Origin: an uncultured Clostridia bacterium
Lineage (GTDB): Bacteria > Bacillota > Clostridia > Oscillospirales > Acutalibacteraceae
DNA: 15,718 nucleotides
Assembly: GCA_945926705.1 (NCBI GenBank)
Contig: CAMEMA010000009.1
Span: 1 to 15,718 of the forward strand
Direction: 5' to 3'
A program made the position numbers and the translations under genes. Under the pieces are notes generated by a model, which saw nothing but the letters and a program-made list of their open reading frames with translations, made no database searches and had not been told where the DNA came from. Shown here in pieces: positions 6,137-13,175 of the stretch (the stretch's first letter is position 1; each line of letters starts with the position of its first letter).

Positions 6137-8068
6137 TTATATCTCCTTTCCACAGTATATAAGTATTGATAATTCAATCAATGTCTTAGCATCATTTTCC
6201 CACTTAACCTGATTATTCAAAGAAACTACAAAGTCCATAATATCAAATAAACTATCATCAATTAGCTGTTCCAATTCATTTTCAAGTGTGTTAGGAAGGC
6301 TAATATAATCAAAGTTCTTATACAAGGAATATTTTCCAACTTCCAAAATAAACTTTGAAAAGTCCTTAATAAACTGTTTTACATCTTTGCCTGCATTATA
6401 CACATCTTCAACCACTTTAATTGAAATCTCTTTTTCCTTTCCCTCTAATGCAGATAAAAATGTTATAAAGGTGCTATAATCTTCACTTCCTATTGTTTTC
6501 AATACATTTTCCAATGTTACATCATTAGATAATGAAAGGCATTTATCTAATAAAGTAATTGCGTCCCTCATTCCTCCGGATGAAACTTTCGCTATAAACT
6601 CTAGTGCGTCATCATTTACCATTATATTTTCACGTTCTAAAATATACCGAAGTCGCTGAGTGATTCCTTCATTGCTTATTTTCTGAAAGTTATATCTTTG
6701 CACCCGGGAAAGGATAGTTGCCGGAATCTTTTGTGGGTCAGTAGTGCAGAAAATAAAAATAGTAAATTTAGGCGGTTCTTCAAGTGTCTTTAATAAAGCT
6801 TGCCACGCCCCCGAACTTAATGAGTGACAATTACCGGACACAAAAGTAAAACCTTCAGCTCTAAGCAATATCATTTGTGAAGGAACTTTTACACAATATA
6901 TATCGCCTTTCCAATTTTCAACTAACTCCTTACTCACGGATTGAGCTGGTCTCGCATCTGTGTAATACCAATTTATGAAATGTAAATCTTTATGATTTGG
7001 ATTAGAATAATGCTCAATTCCTTGATTACCCGAATATCCACATTGTGCTAAAATACAACTCACAAAATCTACATTATCTTTGTCAACACAAGAATAGTAA
7101 CCAGGATATCCTGATTTTGTACTTCCATCCCATAATAATATTTCATCTATAAACTGCTTAGCTTTAGTATAGCCCATAGTGTAGGAAAAATAATCAGATA
7201 ACTTTTTTGTTTTTGGGAAATCACAATAAAATCTAATACTACATTCAGTTTCTATATCACCATAAATATTATAAGAAATATTACAAGAGTTAAGTAATTC
7301 TATAGCTCGTTGTTTTTTAGCGTCTATACTTAAATGTAGCTCCCAAAAATTTCCGGAATGTGTTTCCTTACAATATCCATCAGCCTGACAAGCTATATAT
7401 AATCTATCTAAATCCGTTAAACAACTATCATCAACATCAGATATTCCACCTACAACTATTTCACCTGATTGTGCAAATTTAGCGTCTTTAATATAATCTT
7501 CTTTTATCTTTCCTGATTGTTTCATCCTCACGGGTTGTACATGATGTGGAGACATCAATATAGATTTTTTGCCATTTCTAAATGATACCCTATACATATC
7601 ACCAGAATACTGTTTATGTACATACTGCCAATCTCTAACAAACTGAATATGCCCATCTTTTGTATATTGAGCTATTTCATCTCCTTTAGAAATACTATCA
7701 ATTCGTTTCCAACCTGAATTTGTCAGTATTTCGGTATCGCCCGTAACACATTCATCCACTATAAATATCTTATATTCTGCATCAAGTGGTTTTCTCTTTG
7801 CATCCTCTATAATCTGCCTAATATTATCTACTCCGCTATTACTTGCAGCATCTACTTCAATTGGATTTCCTTTTTCATCATTTATCATATTTGCGAAAAT
7901 CCTCGCAGATGTTGTCTTTCCTGTTCCACTCGGGCCTGTGAAAAGATACCCATGCTGAAATGTTTTTGTCTTAATCTGATTTTCCAAAATATCCTTAATT
8001 TCACTCTGCTCAGTCATGTCATTGAATGACGTTGGGCGATACTTAATAGATAATGCTGTTTTTGCCAT
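6137..8068 (-). CDS. dnaX: DnaX-like clamp loader ATPase precursor interrupted by an intein, 643 aa
   Basis: The extein halves form a clamp loader ATPase of about 336 residues, the size of a gamma-like subunit without the tau tail. The N-part has SIKYRPTSFNDM and Walker A GPSGTGKT (45-52), then EVDAASNSGVDNIR, and Walker B IFIVDE (101-106). The C-part resumes at Cys414 with CHSLSSGAWQALLKTLEEPP, then sensor 1 CTTDP, the arginine-finger SRC motif as SRVQRY, and GGMRDAITLLDK. The four-cysteine zinc module normally present between residues about 62 and 71 is missing. An intein occupies residues 107-413, so splicing is needed to rebuild the Walker B region. ATG 8068 overlaps the previous stop as TAATG, with AAAGGAAAAG upstream. 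The spliced product should hydrolyse ATP to open and place the sliding clamp. Confidence 0.92.
   Translation of the reverse strand: MAKTALSIKYRPTSFNDMTEQSEIKDILENQIKTKTFQHGYLFTGPSGTGKTTSARIFANMINDEKGNPIEVDAASNSGVDNIRQIIEDAKRKPLDAEYKIFIVDECVTGDTEILTNSGWKRIDSISKGDEIAQYTKDGHIQFVRDWQYVHKQYSGDMYRVSFRNGKKSILMSPHHVQPVRMKQSGKIKEDYIKDAKFAQSGEIVVGGISDVDDSCLTDLDRLYIACQADGYCKETHSGNFWELHLSIDAKKQRAIELLNSCNISYNIYGDIETECSIRFYCDFPKTKKLSDYFSYTMGYTKAKQFIDEILLWDGSTKSGYPGYYSCVDKDNVDFVSCILAQCGYSGNQGIEHYSNPNHKDLHFINWYYTDARPAQSVSKELVENWKGDIYCVKVPSQMILLRAEGFTFVSGNCHSLSSGAWQALLKTLEEPPKFTIFIFCTTDPQKIPATILSRVQRYNFQKISNEGITQRLRYILERENIMVNDDALEFIAKVSSGGMRDAITLLDKCLSLSNDVTLENVLKTIGSEDYSTFITFLSALEGKEKEISIKVVEDVYNAGKDVKQFIKDFSKFILEVGKYSLYKNFDYISLPNTLENELEQLIDDSLFDIMDFVVSLNNQVKWENDAKTLIELSILIYCGKEI
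6830..7750 (-). mobile_element. Intein with LAGLIDADG-type homing endonuclease in the DnaX-like protein
   Basis: Residues 107-413 (307 aa) interrupt the DnaX-like protein immediately after the Walker B Asp-Glu pair. Block A is Cys107 in CVTGDTEILTNSGWKRI; block B is SPHHVQPV; block F/G runs from DIYCVKVPSQMILL to FVSGN, with terminal Asn413 and Cys414 as the +1 nucleophile. The residue before Asn is Gly412, not the usual His. Two degenerate LAGLIDADG motifs are present: LYIACQADG (223-231) and FIDEILLWDG (306-315), both retaining the metal-binding Asp, 84 residues apart as expected for a DOD endonuclease. Precise excision rejoins IVDE to CHSLS, which matches normal DnaX. Whether the endonuclease is active cannot be told. 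Confidence 0.93.
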
Positions 8069-8268
8069 TATAATCTTTTCCTTTCTTCTCTATATTTTCT
8101 TTTTATCTCTGCCATATAAAATCTTGCTTCTTCTTCTGTAATAACCACTTCTTCCGTGTAGAATTTTGAACCACACTTCTTGCATATCCTTGTCCGGAAT
8201 ACGTTCATCTCCACTTTTCTTGAATCTATCACATTTGATTGGTTGCTTTCACAATATGGGCATTCCAT
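8068..8268 (-). CDS. NrdR-type stand-alone zinc ribbon protein, 66 aa
   Basis: The first 40 residues track the zinc-ribbon half of NrdR, the repressor of ribonucleotide reductase genes: MECPYC (Cys3, Cys6), Val-Ile-Asp15-Ser16-Arg17, and CKKCGSKFYTEE (Cys29, Cys32). In NrdR the ribbon is followed by an ATP-cone of about 100 residues; here only a charged, probably helical tail ending in REERKRL follows. It is therefore a complete short gene, not an obvious frameshift remnant, with AAGGAGGAG before ATG 8268 and TAATG junctions at both ends. It may bind DNA, possibly NrdR-box-like sites, or act as a small replication accessory; this is inference. Confidence 0.75.
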   Translation of the reverse strand: MECPYCESNQSNVIDSRKVEMNVFRTRICKKCGSKFYTEEVVITEEEARFYMAEIKRKYREERKRL

Positions 8269-8597
8269 TATACTTTCTCCTCCTTATATGCTAAATATTC
8301 CAGGAATTGTCTCTCGCTTAATATATAGAAATCGTTTCCATGTGGATGAAATCTAAAAGCTAACACACCGCATTCTTTCCCTTGTTCAAATGCTTGCTCA
8401 TACACCTTATCTAGCACCTGTGCCTTTACTGTGTAAGATGCTTTTGCTTTTGTCGGCGTTTTAGCCTCTATTAAAAACTTATCTGTATGAACGTCACCCC
8501 CACCGAACTTCGTTCCCCCGGAATTGCTTTGTACTCTTCCCCCGGTTACTTTTGCTATATGCTTTTCCTGCATATCTGAATAATCTCTAGTTGTCAT
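8268..8597 (-). CDS. Small PD-(D/E)XK nuclease-like protein, 109 aa
   Basis: The core is GGGDVHTDKFLIEAKT: Asp35, Glu44-x-Lys46 form the PD-(D/E)XK pattern, and a following Thr/Ser-rich strand with Lys58 fits the next motif. The Gly-rich stretch before it (SNSGGTKFGGGD) is common in archaeal-type Holliday-junction resolvases and related phage endonucleases, with which the layout (beta core, then a helix with Gln and Gly-Val-Leu-Ala-Phe-Arg-Phe strand) also agrees. The length is short but adequate for such a nuclease. It may cut branched or damaged DNA. A distinct RuvC-like enzyme is also encoded in the window, so the roles may differ. ATG 8597 has GGGAGGAAATATAGA upstream. Confidence 0.68.
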   Translation of the reverse strand: MTTRDYSDMQEKHIAKVTGGRVQSNSGGTKFGGGDVHTDKFLIEAKTPTKAKASYTVKAQVLDKVYEQAFEQGKECGVLAFRFHPHGNDFYILSERQFLEYLAYKEEKV

Positions 8598-8598
8598 T

Positions 8599-9135
8599 CT
8601 ATATTTCCTCCCATTCTTTTATTGCGGATTTAATTACAAAACCAGTCCATGTTATATCATCAATTTGTGCCATAATGTGTTTCAATTTTTCTTTTGCATC
8701 ATCCTCATTTTCTATTCTTATTAGACCCACTTTTTCACTACATTCTGGACCTATTCCATAAAGTTTAGAAATTGGATTTGTAAGAGTTTTTCCACATACA
8801 AGGCATCTTGATGTAGGTTCTGCTTTTCCATGTAAGTTCATATAATACATTCCTCTTGTTTCTTTTATAACTTCTCCCTGCATGATACAAAGTGGCATTG
8901 GCTTTCCTTCATTACATTTATCTTGAAAGTCAAAATTTGCTGTTGCTGGTTCTGTCATATATTTCTTTACTGTGATTTTATATGACTTTCCAACCTCCAT
9001 TTTATTAGATGGAGGGCATATATAATCTTCTGTATTTATTTCTTTTCTTTTTCCCTCAAGGGTAAACTCAAACGGTTTACCCTCTTCAAAATCTTGCTCT
9101 TTATATCTATGTATTTTCTCAAATATTTCTTTCAT
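8599..9135 (-). CDS. DUF6011-type zinc protein, 178 aa
   Basis: The segment Cys111-x2-Cys114-Gly-Lys followed by KLYGIGPEC132 matches the DUF6011 pattern (a CxxCG...GIGPxC zinc knuckle) found in many phage and actinobacterial proteins. The N-terminal 100 residues are beta-rich (VGKSYKITVKKY and MPLCIMQGEVI) and may be an OB-like or SH3-like domain. The function of the family is unknown; linkage to DNA replication and repair genes is usual. ATG 9135 overlaps the stop of the ArdC-like gene by four bases, with GGAAAGGATTG upstream. It is the third gene after P2. Confidence 0.68.
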   Translation of the reverse strand: MKEIFEKIHRYKEQDFEEGKPFEFTLEGKRKEINTEDYICPPSNKMEVGKSYKITVKKYMTEPATANFDFQDKCNEGKPMPLCIMQGEVIKETRGMYYMNLHGKAEPTSRCLVCGKTLTNPISKLYGIGPECSEKVGLIRIENEDDAKEKLKHIMAQIDDITWTGFVIKSAIKEWEEI

Positions 9136-9407
9136 TTTTCAATCCTTTCCACCTGCTCTTGTGTGAAGAACGCGGAAGTCTTAATGAAATATCTTCCATT
9201 TTCAACTTCTTCTTTTGTTCCATCTTCATTTTCAACTTCAACTTTCTTTGTTGACGGTTTCCAAACCGGGATTTTATGCTCTGATTTTTCTCCTTTCTTT
9301 ACTTGATATCCTAATTTCTTCCATGTTGCATATGTGTGCAGTACAATCTTATTAGGGTCTAAATTATTTACTAACATATATTCTAATATAATCGCTGTAT
9401 TTGTCAT
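9132..9407 (-). CDS. ArdC N-terminal-like protein, 91 aa
   Basis: Residues 26-86 resemble the N-terminal single-stranded-DNA-binding domain of ArdC-type antirestriction and related plasmid or phage proteins: a Tyr-x-Thr-Trp-x-x-Leu-Gly-x-x-Val-x-Lys-Gly-Glu-Lys block (25-41), a VWKP strand, a polar loop, and a closing AFFTQEQVERI. The metalloprotease C-terminal domain of full ArdC is absent. It may bind ssDNA in replication or protect entering DNA; neither is shown by the sequence. Start ATG 9407 follows the preceding stop after three bases, with AAGGATGG about twelve bases upstream, a little far for ideal initiation. Confidence 0.65.
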   Translation of the reverse strand: MTNTAIILEYMLVNNLDPNKIVLHTYATWKKLGYQVKKGEKSEHKIPVWKPSTKKVEVENEDGTKEEVENGRYFIKTSAFFTQEQVERIEK

Positions 9408-9410
9408 AGT

Positions 9411-9638
9411 TTAATACCATCCTTTAATTATTTTATCATATTCAGATTTGGAACATTTTTTATAACCTTCTGAAATAAGATTTTTATATTTTTCATTTCC
9501 TTCATTCGCAGAAGAAATATTCAATTTTTCCTCTGTATAAATACAACCATGATTTTCTAATGTTGTTATTGTTCTTCTATTATTAACTTGCTCAAATCTA
9601 ACAACTATATTATTTTTCTTTAAAAACATCAATCTCAT
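9411..9638 (-). CDS. Small hypothetical protein, first gene after promoter P2, 75 aa
   Basis: Not firmly recognised. The ATG at 9638 is chosen over a GTG at 9647 because AAGGTG is six bases upstream. The first half is beta-rich with Arg-Arg-Thr-Ile-Thr-Thr; the second half has a helix ending in Leu-Ile-Ser-Glu-Gly-Tyr-Lys-Lys. That order faintly recalls a WGR domain, whose helix ends in a Lys-Lys-Gly-Tyr motif, but the Trp-Gly-Arg signature is missing, so this is only a weak suggestion. It is the leader gene of the clamp loader operon, about 42 bases after the predicted transcription start. Confidence 0.65.
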   Translation of the reverse strand: MRLMFLKKNNIVVRFEQVNNRRTITTLENHGCIYTEEKLNISSANEGNEKYKNLISEGYKKCSKSEYDKIIKGWY

Positions 9639-9686
9639 AATAATCACCTTTTAACCTTTCTATGTATTTTGTTTTATTATGTTTAT

Positions 9687-9715
9687 ATTGTAACACATAA
9701 AAATAGAAATGTCAA
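9687..9715 (-). promoter_or_regulatory. Promoter P2, sigma-A type with extended -10
   Basis: Minus strand reads TTGACA, 17 bases, TACAAT, with an upstream TG one base before the -10 element. It follows directly the terminator of the clamp gene and starts the clamp loader operon. It is the same as P1 and P3 except for two bases in the spacer. Confidence 0.9.
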
Positions 9716-9734
9716 TAGATTTTCAAAATTTTTC

Positions 9735-9772
9735 AAAAAAATATGCACCCTATATTTCTATAAGGTGCATAT
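9735..9772 (-). terminator. Rho-independent terminator after dnaN
   Basis: Just after the dnaN stop the minus strand has a nine-base stem (ATATGCACC pairing with GGTGCATAT, plus strand 9741-9749 and 9764-9772), a 14-base loop and then a run of at least six T residues. It closes the P1 operon right before P2. It is the only clear terminator in the window. Confidence 0.87.
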
Positions 9773-9777
9773 GCTAA

Positions 9778-10872
9778 TTATTCTGCCATGTTCTCTAAAT
9801 CTTCATCTTCTAATAATGCGATTACCTGCGTTACTTTTCCGCTTTCAATCTTCAACGCATTTTCATTTCCATAGAAAATCTTGACTGTATCGTCCGGATT
9901 AGCTTGCAACTGTTCCTTTAACATTGGAATATCTACACAACATACGAACGGTTCAAAGTCTTTGCTTTCTACATAATTGATAGTCTCTGTAGATGCATCC
10001 TTTTTACTGTGGATATTGATACCCTTTCTCCCGAATGTGAAATATGCCCCATTCTTATCGTATGGTTCAATGAATAATGCAAGTCTATCCAATACGGAAA
10101 GAAGTAAATCCTTTGGAACTTTGCAAGAAGATGTAAATGCTTCATCAAGATATGCATTTACTTCATTTGCTGGAAAATCTTCGATTCCTTCCATCAATGC
10201 TCCGTCAATAACCACATCTTCTGTCACGAATTGAATGCTATTTCCAGATATTAAAACATCAATATCTTCCTCTGTATTCAATGTCAATAACTGCATCTGC
10301 TGGGCGGAAATAAGAATAGGATTTTCATAATCAAACATCTTAAATCCATTGAATGTGATTACATTTGCATCTGTACTAATAACAGTATCCCCACAATAAT
10401 AACCAGTTAAGGCCGGATTCTCAAGTGTTTTTGCAAGTGCTGATTTATTGATATTATAAGCCTGCATAACACTTGAAAGTTTGGTTGAACACTGTACATT
10501 TTTATCATCTAATGGCTTAATATCCGGGAATGAAATAAGTCCTTCTTCATCTGAAATCAATGGAATCTTATAAGTTCCGTTTGCTTTTACAAAAAGAACA
10601 TCATCCTTTACAGACAAGTCAATATCCTCCGAAGTTGTTTTTGCAATCAGTTTTCCAAACTTATCTGCATCTACTGTAATGTCCATATCTTCTCCGGCTA
10701 CTTTGTCAATGATAATGCAAAGAGTGTTTGTCATGTCTGTTGTAAGCAATCGTAACTTTCCATCTGATAATTTAATACCTATCATGGATGTAATAGGGAT
10801 AAGATTATTAAATCCTGCTCCCTTGATTGCTTTGTTTACTGCTTCTTTCATTCTGCTTGTTACTACTTTCAT
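9778..10872 (-). CDS. dnaN: DNA polymerase III beta-type sliding clamp (DnaN-like), 364 aa
   Basis: Length and layout agree with a bacterial beta clamp (three repeated domains, about 365-380 aa). Visible support: an N-terminal helix followed by PITSMIGIKLSDGKLRLLTTDMTNT (the first domain's strand pair), a later FGKLIAKTT block, FPANE-type linker motifs, and the C-terminal third with GINIHSKK and a closing VTQVIALLEDED. The ring would tether the phage polymerase to DNA and provide docking for other enzymes. It is the last gene of the operon that makes preQ0, directly after folE, and precedes the terminator. ATG 10872 has AAGGAGG upstream. Divergence from cellular DnaN is large, so a search would be needed for detailed subfamily placement. 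Confidence 0.88.
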   Translation of the reverse strand: MKVVTSRMKEAVNKAIKGAGFNNLIPITSMIGIKLSDGKLRLLTTDMTNTLCIIIDKVAGEDMDITVDADKFGKLIAKTTSEDIDLSVKDDVLFVKANGTYKIPLISDEEGLISFPDIKPLDDKNVQCSTKLSSVMQAYNINKSALAKTLENPALTGYYCGDTVISTDANVITFNGFKMFDYENPILISAQQMQLLTLNTEEDIDVLISGNSIQFVTEDVVIDGALMEGIEDFPANEVNAYLDEAFTSSCKVPKDLLLSVLDRLALFIEPYDKNGAYFTFGRKGINIHSKKDASTETINYVESKDFEPFVCCVDIPMLKEQLQANPDDTVKIFYGNENALKIESGKVTQVIALLEDEDLENMAE

Positions 10873-10885
10873 TTTTTAATCCTCC

Positions 10886-11458
10886 TTAATCTAAATTCAT
10901 CAATGAATAGGCTTCTTTTCTTAACTCAACATTATCATTGAACTCACCTCGTATAGTGGCTGTCCTTGTCTTAGCTCCTCTACTCTTAATACCTCTTGCA
11001 GTCATACAACTGTGCTCTCCCTCAACAACAACCAACACGTCATTTGAACCGGTTGCCATCTGTACAATCTCAGCAATATCTGAACCTATTCTTTCCTGAA
11101 GCTGTAATCGCTTTCCAACCATATCAGCAATACGAGCAAACTTACTTAATCCTAATACTTTTCCATCCGGTATATAAGCAATAGAAACAGTCATGTTATA
11201 CATGAGAGCTAAATGATGTTCACAGTAACTAAATATTGGAATATCTTGCACAACAACTAAATCATTATTATCAGTATCAAAGCATTTACAGAATTTATCC
11301 GCAATTTCTGCATTGGTATAATTCATACCTTCAAATACTTCATTATACATCTTTGCTACTCTTTTAGGTGTTTCAATAAGTCCTTCTCTATTAGGGTCAT
11401 CCCCTAATGCTTCTATAATTTCCTTAACTGCTTTTTCAATTCTTTCTGTATCAATCAT
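10886..11458 (-). CDS. folE: GTP cyclohydrolase I (FolE), 190 aa
   Basis: Converts GTP to 7,8-dihydroneopterin triphosphate and formate, the first step of 7-deazaguanine synthesis. The family signatures are intact: zinc ligands Cys79 and His82 in SYCEHHLALM, Cys151 in EGEHSCMTARG, and the GLSKFARIADMVGKRLQLQER block (103-123) that shapes the substrate pocket, then IKSRGAKTRT. Length equals the usual 185-225. The frame could start at GTG 11467, but ATG 11458 has GAGGTG six bases upstream, just after the queE stop. It is the fourth enzyme of the preQ0 set in one transcript with queC, queD and queE, so the phage does not depend on the host for precursor. Confidence 0.96.
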   Translation of the reverse strand: MIDTERIEKAVKEIIEALGDDPNREGLIETPKRVAKMYNEVFEGMNYTNAEIADKFCKCFDTDNNDLVVVQDIPIFSYCEHHLALMYNMTVSIAYIPDGKVLGLSKFARIADMVGKRLQLQERIGSDIAEIVQMATGSNDVLVVVEGEHSCMTARGIKSRGAKTRTATIRGEFNDNVELRKEAYSLMNLD

Positions 11459-11459
11459 T

Positions 11460-12095
11460 CTATACACCTCTTTCTTCCGGATTCCAGATAATTTTATGCA
11501 ACTGAACCTGCACTCTACAATTTTCCATATTATGTTCTAACATATATTCAACAATCTGTTTAGGTTCAATTCTTCCAAATACAGGACTGATATATACAGT
11601 TGCTTTGGTATTCCGATAAATTCTTTGAACTGTATCCAAATCGTTATCATCACTAACTACAAACTTCAAAACATCCTGCTTTCTTAACTTTGAAATGTTA
11701 TCTAATAACATTTTATCCTCCATATCAGAACTTGCACATTTATAATCCATTGTGATTATTGTATGTTTATCTAAGAATAAAGTTATATCTACCGAACCGT
11801 TTGTTTCAATGTTTACTTCATAACCTTTTTGTATTAACAAATCTACTAATACTTTCACATCCTTATGAATTAAAGGTTCACCTCCTGTTAATGTTATTCT
11901 CTTACCCCCCAATTTATAAACTTGGTTGTAAATCTCTTGTGGTGTCATTTCTGTGAATTTTTCATCCTCATAACTGTACTTGGTATCACAATAATTACAT
12001 CTTAAATTGCATCCTGCTAATCTAATAAATGTCACAGGGTATCCAACTCGAATACCCTCTCCATCTATTGATTTGAATATTTCTACAACTTTCAT
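11460..12095 (-). CDS. queE: 7-carboxy-7-deazaguanine synthase (QueE), 211 aa
   Basis: Radical SAM enzyme turning 6-carboxy-5,6,7,8-tetrahydropterin into 7-carboxy-7-deazaguanine. Cys29-x3-Cys33-x2-Cys36 in GCNLRCNYCD binds the 4Fe-4S cluster; TGGEPL (70-75) and ETNGS (97-101) are the S-adenosylmethionine-binding blocks. The N-terminal EIFKSIDGEG is also typical. The start at ATG 12095 is preferred to TTG 12101 because GGAGGG lies six bases before it. The gene begins just after the queD stop, and its stop lies just before folE. Length is ordinary for the family (about 210-245). Confidence 0.95.
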   Translation of the reverse strand: MKVVEIFKSIDGEGIRVGYPVTFIRLAGCNLRCNYCDTKYSYEDEKFTEMTPQEIYNQVYKLGGKRITLTGGEPLIHKDVKVLVDLLIQKGYEVNIETNGSVDITLFLDKHTIITMDYKCASSDMEDKMLLDNISKLRKQDVLKFVVSDDNDLDTVQRIYRNTKATVYISPVFGRIEPKQIVEYMLEHNMENCRVQVQLHKIIWNPEERGV

Positions 12096-12097
12096 TA

Positions 12098-12454
12098 TCA
12101 ACCCTCCTCATAGATTGCTACATTACCTTCTGATTCCTGTACTTCAACTTTATAACAGTATCCAACTTCACATAATTCTGATACCTTATCACATATCCAT
12201 TTCGCCATATTTTCTGCTGTAGGATTGATTCTATTATCAAGTACATCATTTATATTACTATGGTCTAAAACTCCGTGTATTTCCTTTTTAACAAGTGCAA
12301 AATCTACAATCATCCCATAATCAGTTAATTTTTCACTTTTACAATGAACAGTAATAATCCAATTATGTCCGTGAAGATTTGAACATTTACTTTCATAAGG
12401 TAAATCTAAATGATGAGCTCCTGCGATTTCCATTCTTTTTGATACATAATACAT
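12098..12454 (-). CDS. queD: 6-carboxytetrahydropterin synthase (QueD), 118 aa
   Basis: Converts dihydroneopterin triphosphate to 6-carboxy-5,6,7,8-tetrahydropterin, step two of the preQ0 route. Zinc ligands His14 (GAHHL), His28 and His30 (NLHGHNW), the catalytic Cys24, the LDHSN block with His65, the NPTAEN motif and a C-terminal Glu107 that binds the pterin are all in place. ATG 12454 is chosen over ATG 12472 since AGGAGG, overlapping the end of queC, stands nine bases before it; the earlier ATG lies within queC and precedes this site. Normal length for the family (about 115-125). Confidence 0.95.
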   Translation of the reverse strand: MYYVSKRMEIAGAHHLDLPYESKCSNLHGHNWIITVHCKSEKLTDYGMIVDFALVKKEIHGVLDHSNINDVLDNRINPTAENMAKWICDKVSELCEVGYCYKVEVQESEGNVAIYEEG

Positions 12455-12458
12455 ATTT

Positions 12459-13163
12459 TTAATCCTCCTCATATTTAATAGGGTCTTCTACACCATTAAC
12501 TTCAAAAGCATTTTTTCTGTCTATGCACGTACCACATTTACCACAAGCCTTTTCACCACCGTGATAACAACTCCATGTCAGTTCATAAGGTACATTCAAA
12601 GATAATCCGGTTTTGACAACCTCAGATTTATTCATGTGGATAAGTGGGCGATTGATATGGATTTTTCCATAAGTCCCAATATTTATTGCTGTATCCATAG
12701 CCTCTGCAAACTCTGGCGAACAATCTGCATAAGCTTCTCCAGCGGCATCATCTGCATGAGCTCCATAGAACACTTCTACTTCTTCTCCAGGAAAAAGACT
12801 ATCCGCAAAAGCTGTTGCGATGGATAATAATAACCCATTCCGGAATGGAACATAAGTTCCAACACGCCCTTCTCCATTCTGTTTAATCTGGTCTGCGTAA
12901 CTCATATCCAAAATCTCTTCTTTAGAACCTTTAACAAGGGAACAAACTTCTCCTGCATACTTCATAACATTTGAAATATCTTCCTCAATATGTCTTACAC
13001 CATAATATTCTGCTATCTTCTTAGCACACTGTAATTCTTTATCGTGCTTCTGACCATAATATAAAGACGCTGTTATAACATTGTCTTTACCATACTTATT
13101 TACTGCGACTGCTACGCAAGTTGTCGAATCTACACCACCTGAATTTAATACTAATGCTTTCAT
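12459..13163 (-). CDS. queC: 7-cyano-7-deazaguanine synthase (QueC), 234 aa
   Basis: Uses ATP and ammonia to convert 7-carboxy-7-deazaguanine to preQ0. The PP-loop SGGVDS (8-13) binds ATP; TYVPFRNG (103-110) and the AHADDA block (135-140) are family motifs; Cys199, Cys207, Cys210 and Cys213 form the C-terminal zinc site (WSCYHGG...CGKCGTC). Length is the usual 220-235. The chain has no extra glutamine amidotransferase fusion, and no QueF reductase gene is present in the window, so preQ0 itself is the likely end product. A GGAGG ribosome site precedes ATG 13163, twelve bases after the deaminase stop. Confidence 0.96.
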   Translation of the reverse strand: MKALVLNSGGVDSTTCVAVAVNKYGKDNVITASLYYGQKHDKELQCAKKIAEYYGVRHIEEDISNVMKYAGEVCSLVKGSKEEILDMSYADQIKQNGEGRVGTYVPFRNGLLLSIATAFADSLFPGEEVEVFYGAHADDAAGEAYADCSPEFAEAMDTAINIGTYGKIHINRPLIHMNKSEVVKTGLSLNVPYELTWSCYHGGEKACGKCGTCIDRKNAFEVNGVEDPIKYEED

Positions 13164-13175
13164 ATATTTTCCTCC

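Noticed and set aside
6137..8068. Two unrelated genes fused by sequencing error at the clamp loader
   Set aside because: The middle segment has intein blocks at both borders and exact removal restores a normal DnaX sequence, so an intein explains the structure.
9969..10234. Open frames within dnaN on both strands, and other plus-strand frames over the window
   Set aside because: They lie opposite or inside well-supported minus-strand genes, lack convincing ribosome sites, and their translations show no recognisable motif.
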